Origin: Photobacterium angustum
Lineage (GTDB): Bacteria > Pseudomonadota > Gammaproteobacteria > Enterobacterales > Vibrionaceae
NCBI RefSeq assembly: GCF_002954615.1
Contig: NZ_MSCJ01000004.1
Coordinates: 1-39,192 of the forward strand
DNA: 39,192 nucleotides
Reading direction: 5' to 3'
The position numbers were made by a program, and so were the translations under genes. The notes under the pieces are model-generated. The model was not told the origin of the DNA. It searched no databases and saw nothing but the letters and a program-made list of their open reading frames with translations. The stretch's first letter is position 1; the number at the start of each line of letters is the position of its first letter. Below, piece by piece: positions 1 to 6,823 of this stretch.

Positions 1-1150
1 TAACATCGGGATTTCAAAATTTACCCCAATATGGGAAGAAATAGACCGCCTACGGGTACACAAAGGCATTGTATATAAAGCCAACTTCAACACCTTTTCT
101 CACCATTCAGATCGCTTCATGACAGCCCTTGAAAAGCACATACAAGGTGCCCGTTCCATGCGCTACAGCGTAGATGAAGTGTTTTACGATGTGAGTCACC
201 TGTACCAAATTAACGTCGATTTGAATGAACACGTACAAGCCCTACGCAAAGCCATTTACAAAGAAACCGGTGTACCGACAGGCGCTGGTGTAGGCAAAAC
301 CCTAACCTTGGCCAAAGTCGCCTCGTGGGCAGCGAAGAACTGCCAACCTTACCAGGGACAATGTGTATTAATAAGCGAGAAAGAAACCGATACCGTTTTA
401 AAACAAATGCCCGTAGGTAAACTTTGGAACATTGGCAGACAACTGAATAAACACCTGACACAAGAAGGCATTTTAACCGCCTACCAACTAAAACAGTGCG
501 ACACCAAAACCTACCACAAACAGTATTCCATCAACGTGGCTAACGTGATTTCAGAGCTGAATGGCATCGCCTGTTTAGATATTTCCGTTGAGCGAGAAAA
601 GAAAAAACAGATATGGTCGACCGCTTCTTACCGTGATCGCCTGCATCACCGAGATGACCTTTTTGCCGAATTAGCTCACCACTGCGCCGAAGTGATGCGC
701 AAAATACGTGACCAAAAAAGCGAGATGAAAACCCTTTCCGTATTTGTCAGCACCTCAAAATACGACCGTTGCCCACCGTTTTATCGCCGTGGTGAACTGA
801 CACTCGAAAACGGCCTAACCGATACCAGTTTTGCCCTGCAACAATTGCGCGCCTTATTCGATGATTTGATCCCCGACAACCTTGCCAAGCAACCGATATA
901 CAAAGTGGGCGTAGGTGCCCCAAGCCTGATTAATGCCGAAGTAAAACAGTTCGAGTTATTTAACCGCTTTGACAACAAAGACACCTTAAACAACACCCTC
1001 GACCAATTAAGCGATCGCTTTGGTAAAGGCGTGATCGGTTTTGCATGTCAGCAACGCAGCTACCACGAACGGCAGGGAGAAATAGAAATGTTAGAGCTAG
1101 AGAACTACTACACCGACATTAAAGACATTGTGGTGGTGAAGTGTGTTTAG
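1..1150 (+). CDS. umuC: UmuC-like Y-family DNA polymerase, C-terminal part (continues from 39062)
   Basis: This is the larger part of a DNA polymerase V catalytic subunit. The frame is open from base 2, and base 1 completes the codon begun by the last two bases of the window, so the full protein is 426 aa (E. coli UmuC is 422). The SVDE motif gives the catalytic Asp-Glu pair at joined residues 102-103. GVGKTLTLAKVAS matches the family stretch after the palm, and NIGRQLNKHLTQEGI is the helix-hairpin-helix. It would synthesise error-prone DNA past lesions with cleaved UmuD. It is translationally coupled to the UmuD-like gene by an ATGA overlap, so it shares that gene's LexA control. The C-terminal third diverges from E. 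coli UmuC, as is common for plasmid MucB/RumB-type proteins. The first in-frame ATG inside this part (119) is internal, not the start. Confidence 0.93.
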   Translation, partial: NIGISKFTPIWEEIDRLRVHKGIVYKANFNTFSHHSDRFMTALEKHIQGARSMRYSVDEVFYDVSHLYQINVDLNEHVQALRKAIYKETGVPTGAGVGKTLTLAKVASWAAKNCQPYQGQCVLISEKETDTVLKQMPVGKLWNIGRQLNKHLTQEGILTAYQLKQCDTKTYHKQYSINVANVISELNGIACLDISVEREKKKQIWSTASYRDRLHHRDDLFAELAHHCAEVMRKIRDQKSEMKTLSVFVSTSKYDRCPPFYRRGELTLENGLTDTSFALQQLRALFDDLIPDNLAKQPIYKVGVGAPSLINAEVKQFELFNRFDNKDTLNNTLDQLSDRFGKGVIGFACQQRSYHERQGEIEMLELENYYTDIKDIVVVKCV

Positions 1151-1254
1151 TGGAAAGAAATGAATTAGCTTGAGAGTTGAAGATAGAGGCCAATAACGGT
1201 TGATATCGGAAATTACTATTAAATAGCACACTAGCTACATAAATAGATAACCAT

Positions 1255-1281
1255 ATCGGACACCTGTCCGATTTGGTTTTA
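1255..1281 (+). terminator. Rho-independent terminator after umuC
   Basis: Perfect 8-bp arms ATCGGACA and TGTCCGAT with a 2-base loop are followed by TTGGTTTTA. It lies about 105 bases past the umuC stop and suits the end of the umuDC transcript. The rest of 1151-1543 shows no gene. Confidence 0.65.
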
Positions 1282-1383
1282 TGGTGACATCTAGTGCATT
1301 AAGTCATCTTACTTGGCTATACGGGAGCATTTCGCCATACAACAGAACCAAGGCACCAGTTTTTGTTAACCCATTATACCAAA

Positions 1384-1409
1384 TATAAAAAACCGCCTCG
1401 ATGGGCGGT
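1384..1409 (-). terminator. Leftward terminator, distal of two below minE-like gene
   Basis: Read on the minus strand, ACCGCC and GGCGGT arms with a short loop are followed by a run of six T. It would stop leftward transcripts from the MinE-like gene. It shares flanking sequence with the hairpin at 1505-1527, so the two look like a tandem duplication. Confidence 0.6.
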
Positions 1410-1504
1410 CATTTAACAGTAATTCAATTTATGTGTACTGATTTTTAAGATGGTAAAATGTGACACCTTAAAGTGGAGCTGACAGATACGTTATAATTAC
1501 CAAA

Positions 1505-1527
1505 CAAAAAACTCTTCGATGGAAGAT
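1505..1527 (-). terminator. Leftward terminator just after minE-like gene
   Basis: Read on the minus strand, TCTTC and GAAGA arms around a small loop are followed by AGTTTTTTG. It sits 17 bases beyond the stop codon of the MinE-like gene. Confidence 0.55.
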
Positions 1528-1543
1528 CATTTAACATCAATTA

Positions 1544-1759
1544 TTAACGTAATTTTAGATAAACTCTTATTTTTGAGCTAAAAGCATCATTTTTCAAATC
1601 TATCTGACTATCAATAATGCACTCATATTTACTAATGACATGAGATAGTTCTTTTTTTATCTGAGTTAAATTAAATGGTCTAATTGCACTAATATCATTA
1701 AGTAACCTACTTTTAGCTATTGAGCTTGTTCCTTTTTTTTTCTTAAAAAATGAAAACAT
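1544..1759 (-). CDS. MinE-like topological specificity protein, plasmid-borne
   Basis: The 71-aa protein follows the MinE plan. MFSFFKKKK resembles the amphipathic membrane-targeting start of MinE. Next comes SSIAKSRLLNDI, close to the MinD-contact helix (E. coli NIAKERLQIIV). After a shortened linker, LTQIKKELSHVISKY matches the dimerisation helix (LPQLRKDILEVICKY), followed by beta-strand-like sequence. MinE is about 88 aa; the shortfall is mainly in the linker. MinE stimulates MinD ATPase and drives Min oscillation at the membrane. No MinC or MinD is present, so the partner would be host MinD or, speculatively, another ParA/MinD-family ATPase. I chose the ATG at 1759, nine bases after AGGGAGG; an ATG two codons upstream (1765) is possible. 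The second half of the contact helix is not conserved, so activity is uncertain. Confidence 0.7.
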   Translation of the reverse strand: MFSFFKKKKGTSSIAKSRLLNDISAIRPFNLTQIKKELSHVISKYECIIDSQIDLKNDAFSSKIRVYLKLR

Positions 1760-1943
1760 AGTCATCAACCTCCCTAATTATTTGACACATTATAAATAAT
1801 AGCGGAATAAATTTAGTTTATAAGATGACGTTCATATTTATCTTAAAGATACCTACTACTCGATACTTATATGTCTTTTCGCTAAAAAAAGTCCTATTTA
1901 ACTTAAAGAATCTATCGCGTACCACAGAATAACATTACAAATA

Positions 1944-1968
1944 AAAACAGGGCGTTAAACCCTGTTTT
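1944..1968 (-). terminator. Hairpin terminator, orphan
   Basis: AAAACAGGG and CCCTGTTTT are perfect 9-bp arms with a 7-base loop. The T-rich tail is better on the minus strand (CCTGTTTTTATTTG). The only nearby leftward coding sequence is the recombinase remnant at 2080-2150, so it may be a leftover of that gene's transcript end. The rest of 1770-2079 is AT-rich with no supportable gene. Confidence 0.5.
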
Positions 1969-2079
1969 ACATCATTTCAGCATCACTTGTGGCTAAAATT
2001 CCGCATTAATTATTTGTTAAGGACGTAACAAATCACAGTAAAAGCAATTCGTCCCCGACATTACTACCAACACGACAAA

Positions 2080-2150
2080 ACTAACTCTCCTTCACCACCC
2101 TCGCTATTGTCGCCCTGCTACACCCTAACTTCTGCTTTTGCTTTCCCGAA
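2080..2150 (-). pseudogene. 3' remnant of a serine recombinase gene
   Basis: These bases nearly match the 3' end of the recombinase gene at 5416-6015, including the stretch encoding the last helix-turn-helix. After CTTCTGCT the remnant jumps about 95 bases ahead in the intact gene, to a second CTTCTGCT, as expected for deletion between short repeats. It shows that a second copy of this recombinase once lay upstream of fic. Confidence 0.7.
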
Positions 2151-2244
2151 CTTACCACTTTTACATCTTTTGATTTGATTAATTCTTTTATTCGAATCAC
2201 AATATGATTTGAATAAGCACTCTTTTCGCATCAAAGGATCAATT

Positions 2245-3354
2245 ATGTGGGTATGGCAGCAAGATAACTGGCCTCATTTTCACTGGGATCAAGCCATCAT
2301 TGAACCAATGGTGAGGCAAACACGTCTTAACCAAGGCATATTGCTGGGAAAAATCACCTGCCAATCGCCGAACCAACAACAAAGTATGTTGGATACGCTG
2401 CTAGCTAACATTGTCCATTCCAGTGCCATTGAAGGGGAAAAGCTTAATGCGTTTTCTGTGCGTTCGTCGTTGGCAAATAAGCTAGGGATGACGGAAGAAA
2501 AACCGTTTCCAACCACCGAGCAAACCGATGGGTTAGCTGAGATCATGCTTGATGCGGTGGAAAATCTCGATACGCCACTGACGCTTTCGCGGATCTTAAC
2601 CTGGCATCAACGTTTGTTCCCTGAAGGTTATACCCTGTTTAACCCAGTGATTGGTGGCCAGTTACGGGGCGATGCGCCGATGCAGGTTGTCTCGGGCCGT
2701 ATTGATAAGCCCATTGTGCACTTTGAGGCGCCACACCGTGCCATCCTTGAGCCTGAGCTGGATACTTTTATTGCGTGGTTTAACCGATCTAAAAACGATA
2801 CGTCACTCGACCCTTTACTACGTGCAGCGATCACCCATTTATGGTTTGTGACCCTTCACCCGTTAGATGATGGTAATGGCCGTATCACCCGTTTGCTGAC
2901 AGATTTAGCATTAGCCCAAGCCGAGCAGCAGTCGGTTCGGTTCTATGCAATGTCGGTGGGGATCTTGGCTAACCGCCACAGCTACTATGAGGTATTAGAG
3001 CAAACCCAAAAAGACGACCTCGATATTACCGCTTGGCTACACTGGTTTTTAACTACCTTGAATGCCACTTTTGATGGGGTGTTAACGGAGATCGATCAAA
3101 CCGTGTTTAAAACCAATTATTGGCGCCAGATCGACCAAACCAAGCTCACCGCAGAGCAAGTGAAAGTGCTCAATCGGATGTTGGATGGTGACTTTGAGCA
3201 GGGGATCAATACTAGCCAATACCATAAGGTGGCGAAGGTCAGTAAGCCAACCGCAACCCGTCATTTGGCGTTGTTGGTTGAATTGGGTTGTTTGGTGAAA
3301 TCGGGATCGGGCGGTCGTAGTACCCGCTATTTGTTACCGGTTATGAAGGATTAA
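2245..3354 (+). CDS. fic: Fic family protein, autoinhibited class, with C-terminal winged helix
   Basis: Fic enzymes usually transfer AMP from ATP onto protein hydroxyls. This 369-aa protein begins MWVWQQDNWPHFHWD, typical of the DUF4172-type N-terminus of these proteins. SSAIEGE at about residue 65 fits the inhibitory helix motif (S/T)xxxE(G/N), whose Glu blocks ATP in cis. LHPLDDGNGRITR at about 217-229 is the complete Fic core with catalytic His and phosphate-binding Arg. The C-terminus (about 305-360) looks like a winged helix and includes SKPTATRHLALLVELGCL. The start is the ATG eight bases after AAGGATC; a longer TTG-initiated frame exists but lacks an RBS. No separate antitoxin gene is adjacent, consistent with intramolecular control. 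The gene sits between a recombinase remnant and a duplicated pilin remnant, so it lies in a recombination-prone spot. Confidence 0.9.
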   Translation: MWVWQQDNWPHFHWDQAIIEPMVRQTRLNQGILLGKITCQSPNQQQSMLDTLLANIVHSSAIEGEKLNAFSVRSSLANKLGMTEEKPFPTTEQTDGLAEIMLDAVENLDTPLTLSRILTWHQRLFPEGYTLFNPVIGGQLRGDAPMQVVSGRIDKPIVHFEAPHRAILEPELDTFIAWFNRSKNDTSLDPLLRAAITHLWFVTLHPLDDGNGRITRLLTDLALAQAEQQSVRFYAMSVGILANRHSYYEVLEQTQKDDLDITAWLHWFLTTLNATFDGVLTEIDQTVFKTNYWRQIDQTKLTAEQVKVLNRMLDGDFEQGINTSQYHKVAKVSKPTATRHLALLVELGCLVKSGSGGRSTRYLLPVMKD

Positions 3355-3355
3355 T

Positions 3356-3443
3356 AGATGCTGCCGAGTGGAAAGCCAACCGCTTTTAATTGACTAAAGT
3401 TACGTAACTTATGCAATTTACGTAACTTACATAAGTTTACATT
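3356..3443 (+). repeat. Duplicated tail of the YdjM-like gene plus TTACGTAA array (copy of 34791-34877)
   Basis: Immediately after the fic stop, GATGCTGCCGAGTGGAAAGC begins a near copy of the last codons of the YdjM-like gene at 34311-34829, followed by the same TTACGTAA-type repeat array. This is one boundary of a duplication whose other copy lies at 34.8 kb. Confidence 0.85.
3396..3440. repeat. TTACGTAA repeat array, copy 1
   Basis: About four units of GTTACGTAAC/CTTATGCAA type lie in tandem with roughly one-helical-turn spacing. It is one of six such arrays on the plasmid, all between genes or gene remnants. The function is unknown; see the array upstream of parF. Confidence 0.7.
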
Positions 3444-3485
3444 AAAACCCTGAAAAATTAGGATTTATATACTCAAACCAATCAC

Positions 3486-3742
3486 TAACATTAGTGTATT
3501 AAGCATATTGACGCCATGGCAGCAACAAGCTTTAGTTGCCTGTAACGCCACAGCAGCTACTAACAATTCGTATCGATAAACAAGATGGCCATCCTTATTT
3601 TAACAACAGCCTTGCGACAATAGATTGGATCACGTTCAAAAAGGAAAGTGGCAAAGGCCTAACGATGCAAATGAGCTGGATGGGAGACTCTATCAATGTG
3701 TGTTGCTGGGGAGTGGTATGGGGCAGAATAGTGTATATAAGA
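3486..3742 (+). pseudogene. Broken copy of the pseudopilin gene
   Basis: This matches the type IV pilin-like gene at 34890-35423 but lacks the start and signal. It has lost about 240 internal bases between two ACGC sites and is frameshifted. The last third is nearly collinear, including the segment encoding TIRIDKQDG. No intact frame survives, so it is a relic of a second copy of the operon end. Confidence 0.85.
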
Positions 3743-3770
3743 AAAAAGCCGCTCGTAAGAGCGACTTTTA
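3742..3770. terminator. Bidirectional terminator
   Basis: CGCTC and GAGCG arms are flanked by six A on one side and CTTTTA on the other. It matches in position the terminator after the intact pseudopilin gene and also serves the leftward gene ending at 3779, where the T run is better. Confidence 0.7.
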
Positions 3771-3778
3771 TACCTTCG

Positions 3779-4024
3779 TCATTTATCCGCAGCAGACAAT
3801 AACTTTTTTTCAAATGATAGAAAGGAAATATTCTGCTTAAACACGATACCTGAATGCGATCGCTCTGCCGATTTTCCTACCATATAACGATAACTTAATA
3901 CTTGATTCTCATTCATCTTATTAAAGCTAACATTACCTTTGAAATCACCATCTTTAGCTAATGCCATCGAGTTAAAAAAGAAAATAAAAGCTGCTAAGAT
4001 TGATGTTTTAAATACCGTTTTCAT
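3779..4024 (-). CDS. Small secreted protein of unknown function
   Basis: I do not recognise the family. The 81-aa product has a clear Sec signal peptide: MKTVFKTS, a hydrophobic core, then MALA before KDGDFKGN, so the mature part is about 58 aa. It has no cysteines and is rich in Ser, Lys and Phe. The ATG follows AAGGA at good spacing. It starts 15 bases after the DUF417 gene and is probably in the same transcript, controlled by the divergent TetR regulator. An exported small partner of the DUF417 membrane protein is a reasonable but unproven guess. Confidence 0.75.
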   Translation of the reverse strand: MKTVFKTSILAAFIFFFNSMALAKDGDFKGNVSFNKMNENQVLSYRYMVGKSAERSHSGIVFKQNISFLSFEKKLLSAADK

Positions 4025-4039
4025 AACAATTCCTTTTAA

Positions 4040-4501
4040 CTACAGAGAAAGTGATTTTTTATTAAATTCAACAACTTGTAACGAAACCGATAGGAATAAA
4101 ATATCTTTCACTAAAAAGAACGATGTCGTAGGAACACCATCAACTATTTTCCATGTATCAGGCGTTGTGAATAAAAAGCTTAACGTCACAATTGAAAGAA
4201 CACTCGCTAGAACACCGAAAAACACCCCAACTTTCGGATTAAAAAAGCTATAAATCAAACCAACCGCAATAATAATTTCACTAATACCGACAAGATTTGA
4301 AACTCCCTGAACGGATAAAATGCTGTATAACCAGCCTATTAATGGGTGATTTTTCACTAATGGTTCTATTGCTGCTGCCTCTGTGGGAGTGAATTTAAAA
4401 ATACCGATCCACAATAAAAGTAAAACAACACCGAAAACACCAACTTTATAGCTTAAAGGCGTCTTTACCCAACCTAATGACTGTTGCTTTATATCATTCA
4501 T
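4040..4501 (-). CDS. DUF417 (RclC/YkgB-like) inner-membrane protein
   Basis: This 153-aa protein has four hydrophobic segments. GVVLLLLWIGIFKFTPTEA, PLVKNHPLIGWLYSIL and GVSNLVGISEIIIAVGL match the DUF417 pattern seen in E. coli RclC (YkgB), a membrane protein of the reactive-chlorine response. The molecular activity is unknown. A GTG four codons upstream (4513) would lengthen it; neither start has a strong RBS. It is divergent from a TetR-family gene with two palindromes between them, so TetR repression relieved by an inducer is likely. Base composition is more AT-rich than the lipid operon, as for its two neighbours, suggesting one transferred island. Confidence 0.85.
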   Translation of the reverse strand: MNDIKQQSLGWVKTPLSYKVGVFGVVLLLLWIGIFKFTPTEAAAIEPLVKNHPLIGWLYSILSVQGVSNLVGISEIIIAVGLIYSFFNPKVGVFFGVLASVLSIVTLSFLFTTPDTWKIVDGVPTTSFFLVKDILFLSVSLQVVEFNKKSLSL

Positions 4502-4513
4502 ATTATCACTCAC

Positions 4514-4542
4514 AAATTAAACTAAACCGTTTAGTTTAATTT
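4514..4542. promoter_or_regulatory. 29-bp perfect palindrome, candidate TetR operator 1
   Basis: Arms of 14 bases around a central C (core TAAACTAAAC / GTTTAGTTTA) lie directly upstream of, and slightly into, the DUF417 start region. The same half-site recurs 55 bases away. Confidence 0.8.
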
Positions 4543-4574
4543 ATGGGTTAAACTAAGCCCTGTCAACCATTTTG

Positions 4575-4591
4575 AACTAAACAGTTTAGTT
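4575..4591. promoter_or_regulatory. 17-bp perfect palindrome, candidate TetR operator 2
   Basis: AACTAAAC-A-GTTTAGTT shares its half-site with the first palindrome. It overlaps a likely promoter for tetR (GATATAATA just downstream looks like a -10). Two like operators, one near each gene of a divergent pair, fit repression of both directions by the 187-aa regulator. Confidence 0.8.
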
Positions 4592-4630
4592 TGATATAAT
4601 AAAAGGTAGTGACTATTGAGGTAGCTATTC

Positions 4631-5194
4631 ATGTCAAAACAAGAACAAAAGAAAACAAATATTATCAATAAAACCATTGAGTTATGTTCTAAATATGGTT
4701 TTCATGGCACCAGTATGGACAACATCACGTCAGCAACGGGTGTATCTAAAGCTACTATTTATAAGTACTTCAATTCAAAAGAAAATTTAATAGCGGAAGC
4801 ACTAGCAATCTTTAGCCAACAAGCAATTGAAAAGCTTGAATTGCTTTATAGTGATAACAGTCAAACATTGGAGCAAAAGCTGTCTAGCCGCTTTGATGGC
4901 TTATTAGATTTATTCAATCGACATGCTTTTCATGGCTGCTATTTTCAATTGGCTTACAGTGAATTCAATCAAATTGATCCAAATATCAGCCAAATTTGCA
5001 GTGGCTATAAAGAAAAACGATTAACGATGTTAGATGAATTATTGCAGAACGAAGGCATTATAGGGGCGGAAGATAAAGCTAAACAGGCTGAACTTATTTT
5101 CAATGGGTTACTTGCCACTTTACAAATCACAGAAGATCAAACACTGATCCCGCTAGCTAAAAAGATGTATCTTACTACGATATTAGAAAGCTAA
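4631..5194 (+). CDS. TetR/AcrR family transcriptional regulator
   Basis: Residues about 8-55 form the TetR DNA-binding domain: INKTIELCSKYGFHGTSMDNITSATGVSKATIYKYFNSKENLI carries the canonical helix-turn-helix, here within a longer description. The rest is a helical ligand-binding and dimerisation region of about 130 aa, normal in size (187 aa in total). GAGG precedes the ATG by nine bases. The two palindromes in the divergent promoter region share one half-site and are its probable operators. It likely represses itself and the DUF417/small secreted protein pair. The ligand is unknown. Confidence 0.92.
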   Translation: MSKQEQKKTNIINKTIELCSKYGFHGTSMDNITSATGVSKATIYKYFNSKENLIAEALAIFSQQAIEKLELLYSDNSQTLEQKLSSRFDGLLDLFNRHAFHGCYFQLAYSEFNQIDPNISQICSGYKEKRLTMLDELLQNEGIIGAEDKAKQAELIFNGLLATLQITEDQTLIPLAKKMYLTTILES

Positions 5195-5300
5195 TACTGC
5201 GATTATTTTATTTACATTTTTAGGTAAAAAATAGCAATTAGTCACCTGTATATCATTATACATATTGCCATACGTAAGAACTCAGTTTCAGCGATAAGAG

Positions 5301-5325
5301 CAGCTCCCAATAGGGAGTCGTTCTT
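5301..5325. terminator. Hairpin after tetR
   Basis: GCTCCC-AATA-GGGAGT forms a short GC-rich stem followed by CGTTCTTCG. It may end the tetR transcript; the T run is poor. The rest of 5195-5415 holds no gene. Confidence 0.4.
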
Positions 5326-5415
5326 CGTTGTCGTCGCTTTGTCAGTTAACTTTTCGCCAATTTAATATATCGAATCTTTTACACAAAAGAATCAATATAA
5401 GACACATTACAAACA

Positions 5416-6015
5416 CTAACTCTCTTTCACCACCCTCGCTATTGTCGCCCTGCTACACCCTAACTTCTGCTGTATTTCTGAATAACTCCGCCCAAGTTTT
5501 AACTGATCCCGTATATCTTGATGCAGGGATGCATTCACACGGCGCCCACGATACTTACCTTCTGCTTTTGCTTTCGCAATGCCTTGCGCTTGGCGTTTAT
5601 GACGAGTTTCGTAATCATCACGTGCCATCGCGGCGCCTAAATCCAACATGAATTCAGTTAAAGCCAAGGTAATGCTGTTTTGCTCCCCCGCACTGAACAC
5701 CGCATACGTCATTGGCTGATCTACCACTACTATCACCAAGCCTTTTTCCATTATGCGCGCTTTTAAGGTTTTCCATTCAAGCCAAGGTAAACGAGTAAGA
5801 CGATCCATCTTTTCAATCAGCAACACATCACCGGCTTCGCTGTCATCTATCAACTTGTTAAGTTCTGGCCGTTCTAACTTGGTGCCAGATTGGTTTTCGA
5901 TGTAATAGCCAGCAATACGACTATCAAACTTAGCGCCAAAGGCTTTGAGTTCTTCTTTTGCCCGTTGGGCATCTTGCTCGGTAGTAGAGGCACGAAGGTA
6001 AGCACGGATCAGCAT
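5416..6015 (-). CDS. Serine recombinase (resolvase/invertase family)
   Basis: The 199-aa protein has the small serine recombinase layout. The N-terminal catalytic domain includes YLRASTTEQD, with the nucleophilic Ser at residue 10 and Arg at 8, then SGTKLERPEL and EKMDRLTRLPW with active-site Arg residues. A long E-helix follows, and the C-terminal helix-turn-helix is YSEIQQKLGCSRATIARV. It cuts and rejoins DNA at res-like sites. Repeated TGGTTTC motifs upstream are candidate sites. It could resolve plasmid dimers or be left from a transposon; no transposase is adjacent. A partial copy of its 3' end lies at 2080-2150. It differs clearly from the second recombinase at 15237-15824. Confidence 0.92.
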   Translation of the reverse strand: MLIRAYLRASTTEQDAQRAKEELKAFGAKFDSRIAGYYIENQSGTKLERPELNKLIDDSEAGDVLLIEKMDRLTRLPWLEWKTLKARIMEKGLVIVVVDQPMTYAVFSAGEQNSITLALTEFMLDLGAAMARDDYETRHKRQAQGIAKAKAEGKYRGRRVNASLHQDIRDQLKLGRSYSEIQQKLGCSRATIARVVKES

Positions 6016-6125
6016 GGTTTCCCCTAAACAGGTTTAATTTAAGTTGGTTTCTCAAATCAGTTTAGTATAGATGGTTTCACAAATGAAGCGGTAAGGGCTG
6101 AGAGGCAGTGGAGAGTGGTTTCTTT
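6015..6125. promoter_or_regulatory. Candidate res/control region with four TGGTTTC repeats
   Basis: TGGTTTC occurs at 6015, 6045, 6072 and 6116; the two middle copies extend to TGGTTTCwCAAAT. Repeats next to a resolvase start are the usual position of a res site and autoregulatory operator. The strand exchange point is not identifiable by eye. Confidence 0.45.
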
Positions 6126-6250
6126 AGGGTATACAAGTAAAAACCAATAAAAATAAAAAAATAGAACAAATTGATAGCTAGTAACGATTAATAATCATTA
6201 TCTATTGATAAAGGGTTATTGATATAAAATTTAATTTCTTAATGGCGAAG

Positions 6251-6276
6251 CTAACTTTTGCCCCAAACAAAGTTAG
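6251..6276. other. Inverted repeat CTAACTTT/AAAGTTAG
   Basis: Perfect 8-bp arms with a 10-base loop, followed at once by a second small hairpin (GCTTGAACGCAAGC then TTTTA). There is no gene nearby on the plus strand, so it may be a relic terminator. Otherwise 6126-6437 has no supportable gene. Confidence 0.45.
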
Positions 6277-6334
6277 GCTTGAACGCAAGCTTTTACTATA
6301 GTGACCATATTTCCCCTAGCATATCTAATACAGA

Positions 6335-6372
6335 TTCGAACTCCAGTTACCAGCCGTCTGTTGGAGTTCGAA
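6335..6372. other. Inverted repeat with 11-bp arms
   Basis: TTCGAACTCCA and TGGAGTTCGAA are perfect arms around a 16-base loop. It lies 65 bases beyond the stop of the leftward rid-like gene and may terminate or stabilise that transcript, although a T run is missing. Confidence 0.5.
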
Positions 6373-6437
6373 AATATTTAGTTTATCTTGTCGTAGATTG
6401 TATCTTAAATTTCCACAAAATTAGTTTAAAAAGTACC

Positions 6438-6812
6438 CTAAGGTAACGCTACAATAGCTTCAATTTCGATGTGTAAATCGGGATGAAATAAATTCGAGAC
6501 TTCAACAAGTGAGCTGGCAGGATAGTGCCCGCGGTAAAAGTCAAAAAGATGTTCACGGATATCAGACACTTGACAGATATCTCTCACGAAAATAGTCATT
6601 TTCACTAAGTTTTCTTTGGGGCATTTCTTCTGAACCAAAATTCTATTGATTTGAGATAGCACCTCTAAACTTTGCTCATTCAGTGTCTTAGATTGAGCAT
6701 CGGTACCATAAGCTGTTAGCCCAGAGATATAAAGTGTTCCATTGTGCTTGACTCCATGTACATAGGGCCCTACTTCTTTTGGTAAGCTTTTATAAGACTG
6801 CCGTTCTACCAT
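6438..6812 (-). CDS. Rid (YjgF/UK114) family protein lacking the RidA arginine
   Basis: The 124-aa protein is a full-length Rid-family subunit: YVHGVKHNGTLYISGLTAYG near the start, then KMTIFVRDI, and SLVEVSNLFHPDLHIEIEAIVAL at the end. RidA enzymes hydrolyse reactive imines from PLP enzymes using an Arg in the PARSxVEV motif. Here the motif reads PASSLVEV, so the Arg is absent and classical RidA deaminase activity is not expected. Such members often belong to catabolic or detoxifying operons. It has a good AAGGAG RBS and lies 11 bases after the isochorismatase-like gene, so the two are co-transcribed. Confidence 0.9.
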   Translation of the reverse strand: MVERQSYKSLPKEVGPYVHGVKHNGTLYISGLTAYGTDAQSKTLNEQSLEVLSQINRILVQKKCPKENLVKMTIFVRDICQVSDIREHLFDFYRGHYPASSLVEVSNLFHPDLHIEIEAIVALP

Positions 6813-6823
6813 TACATTCTCCT

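Noticed and set aside
6258..6446. 62-aa frame between recombinase and rid-like gene
   Set aside because: It spans two inverted repeats, has no RBS and overlaps the end of the rid-like gene on the other strand.
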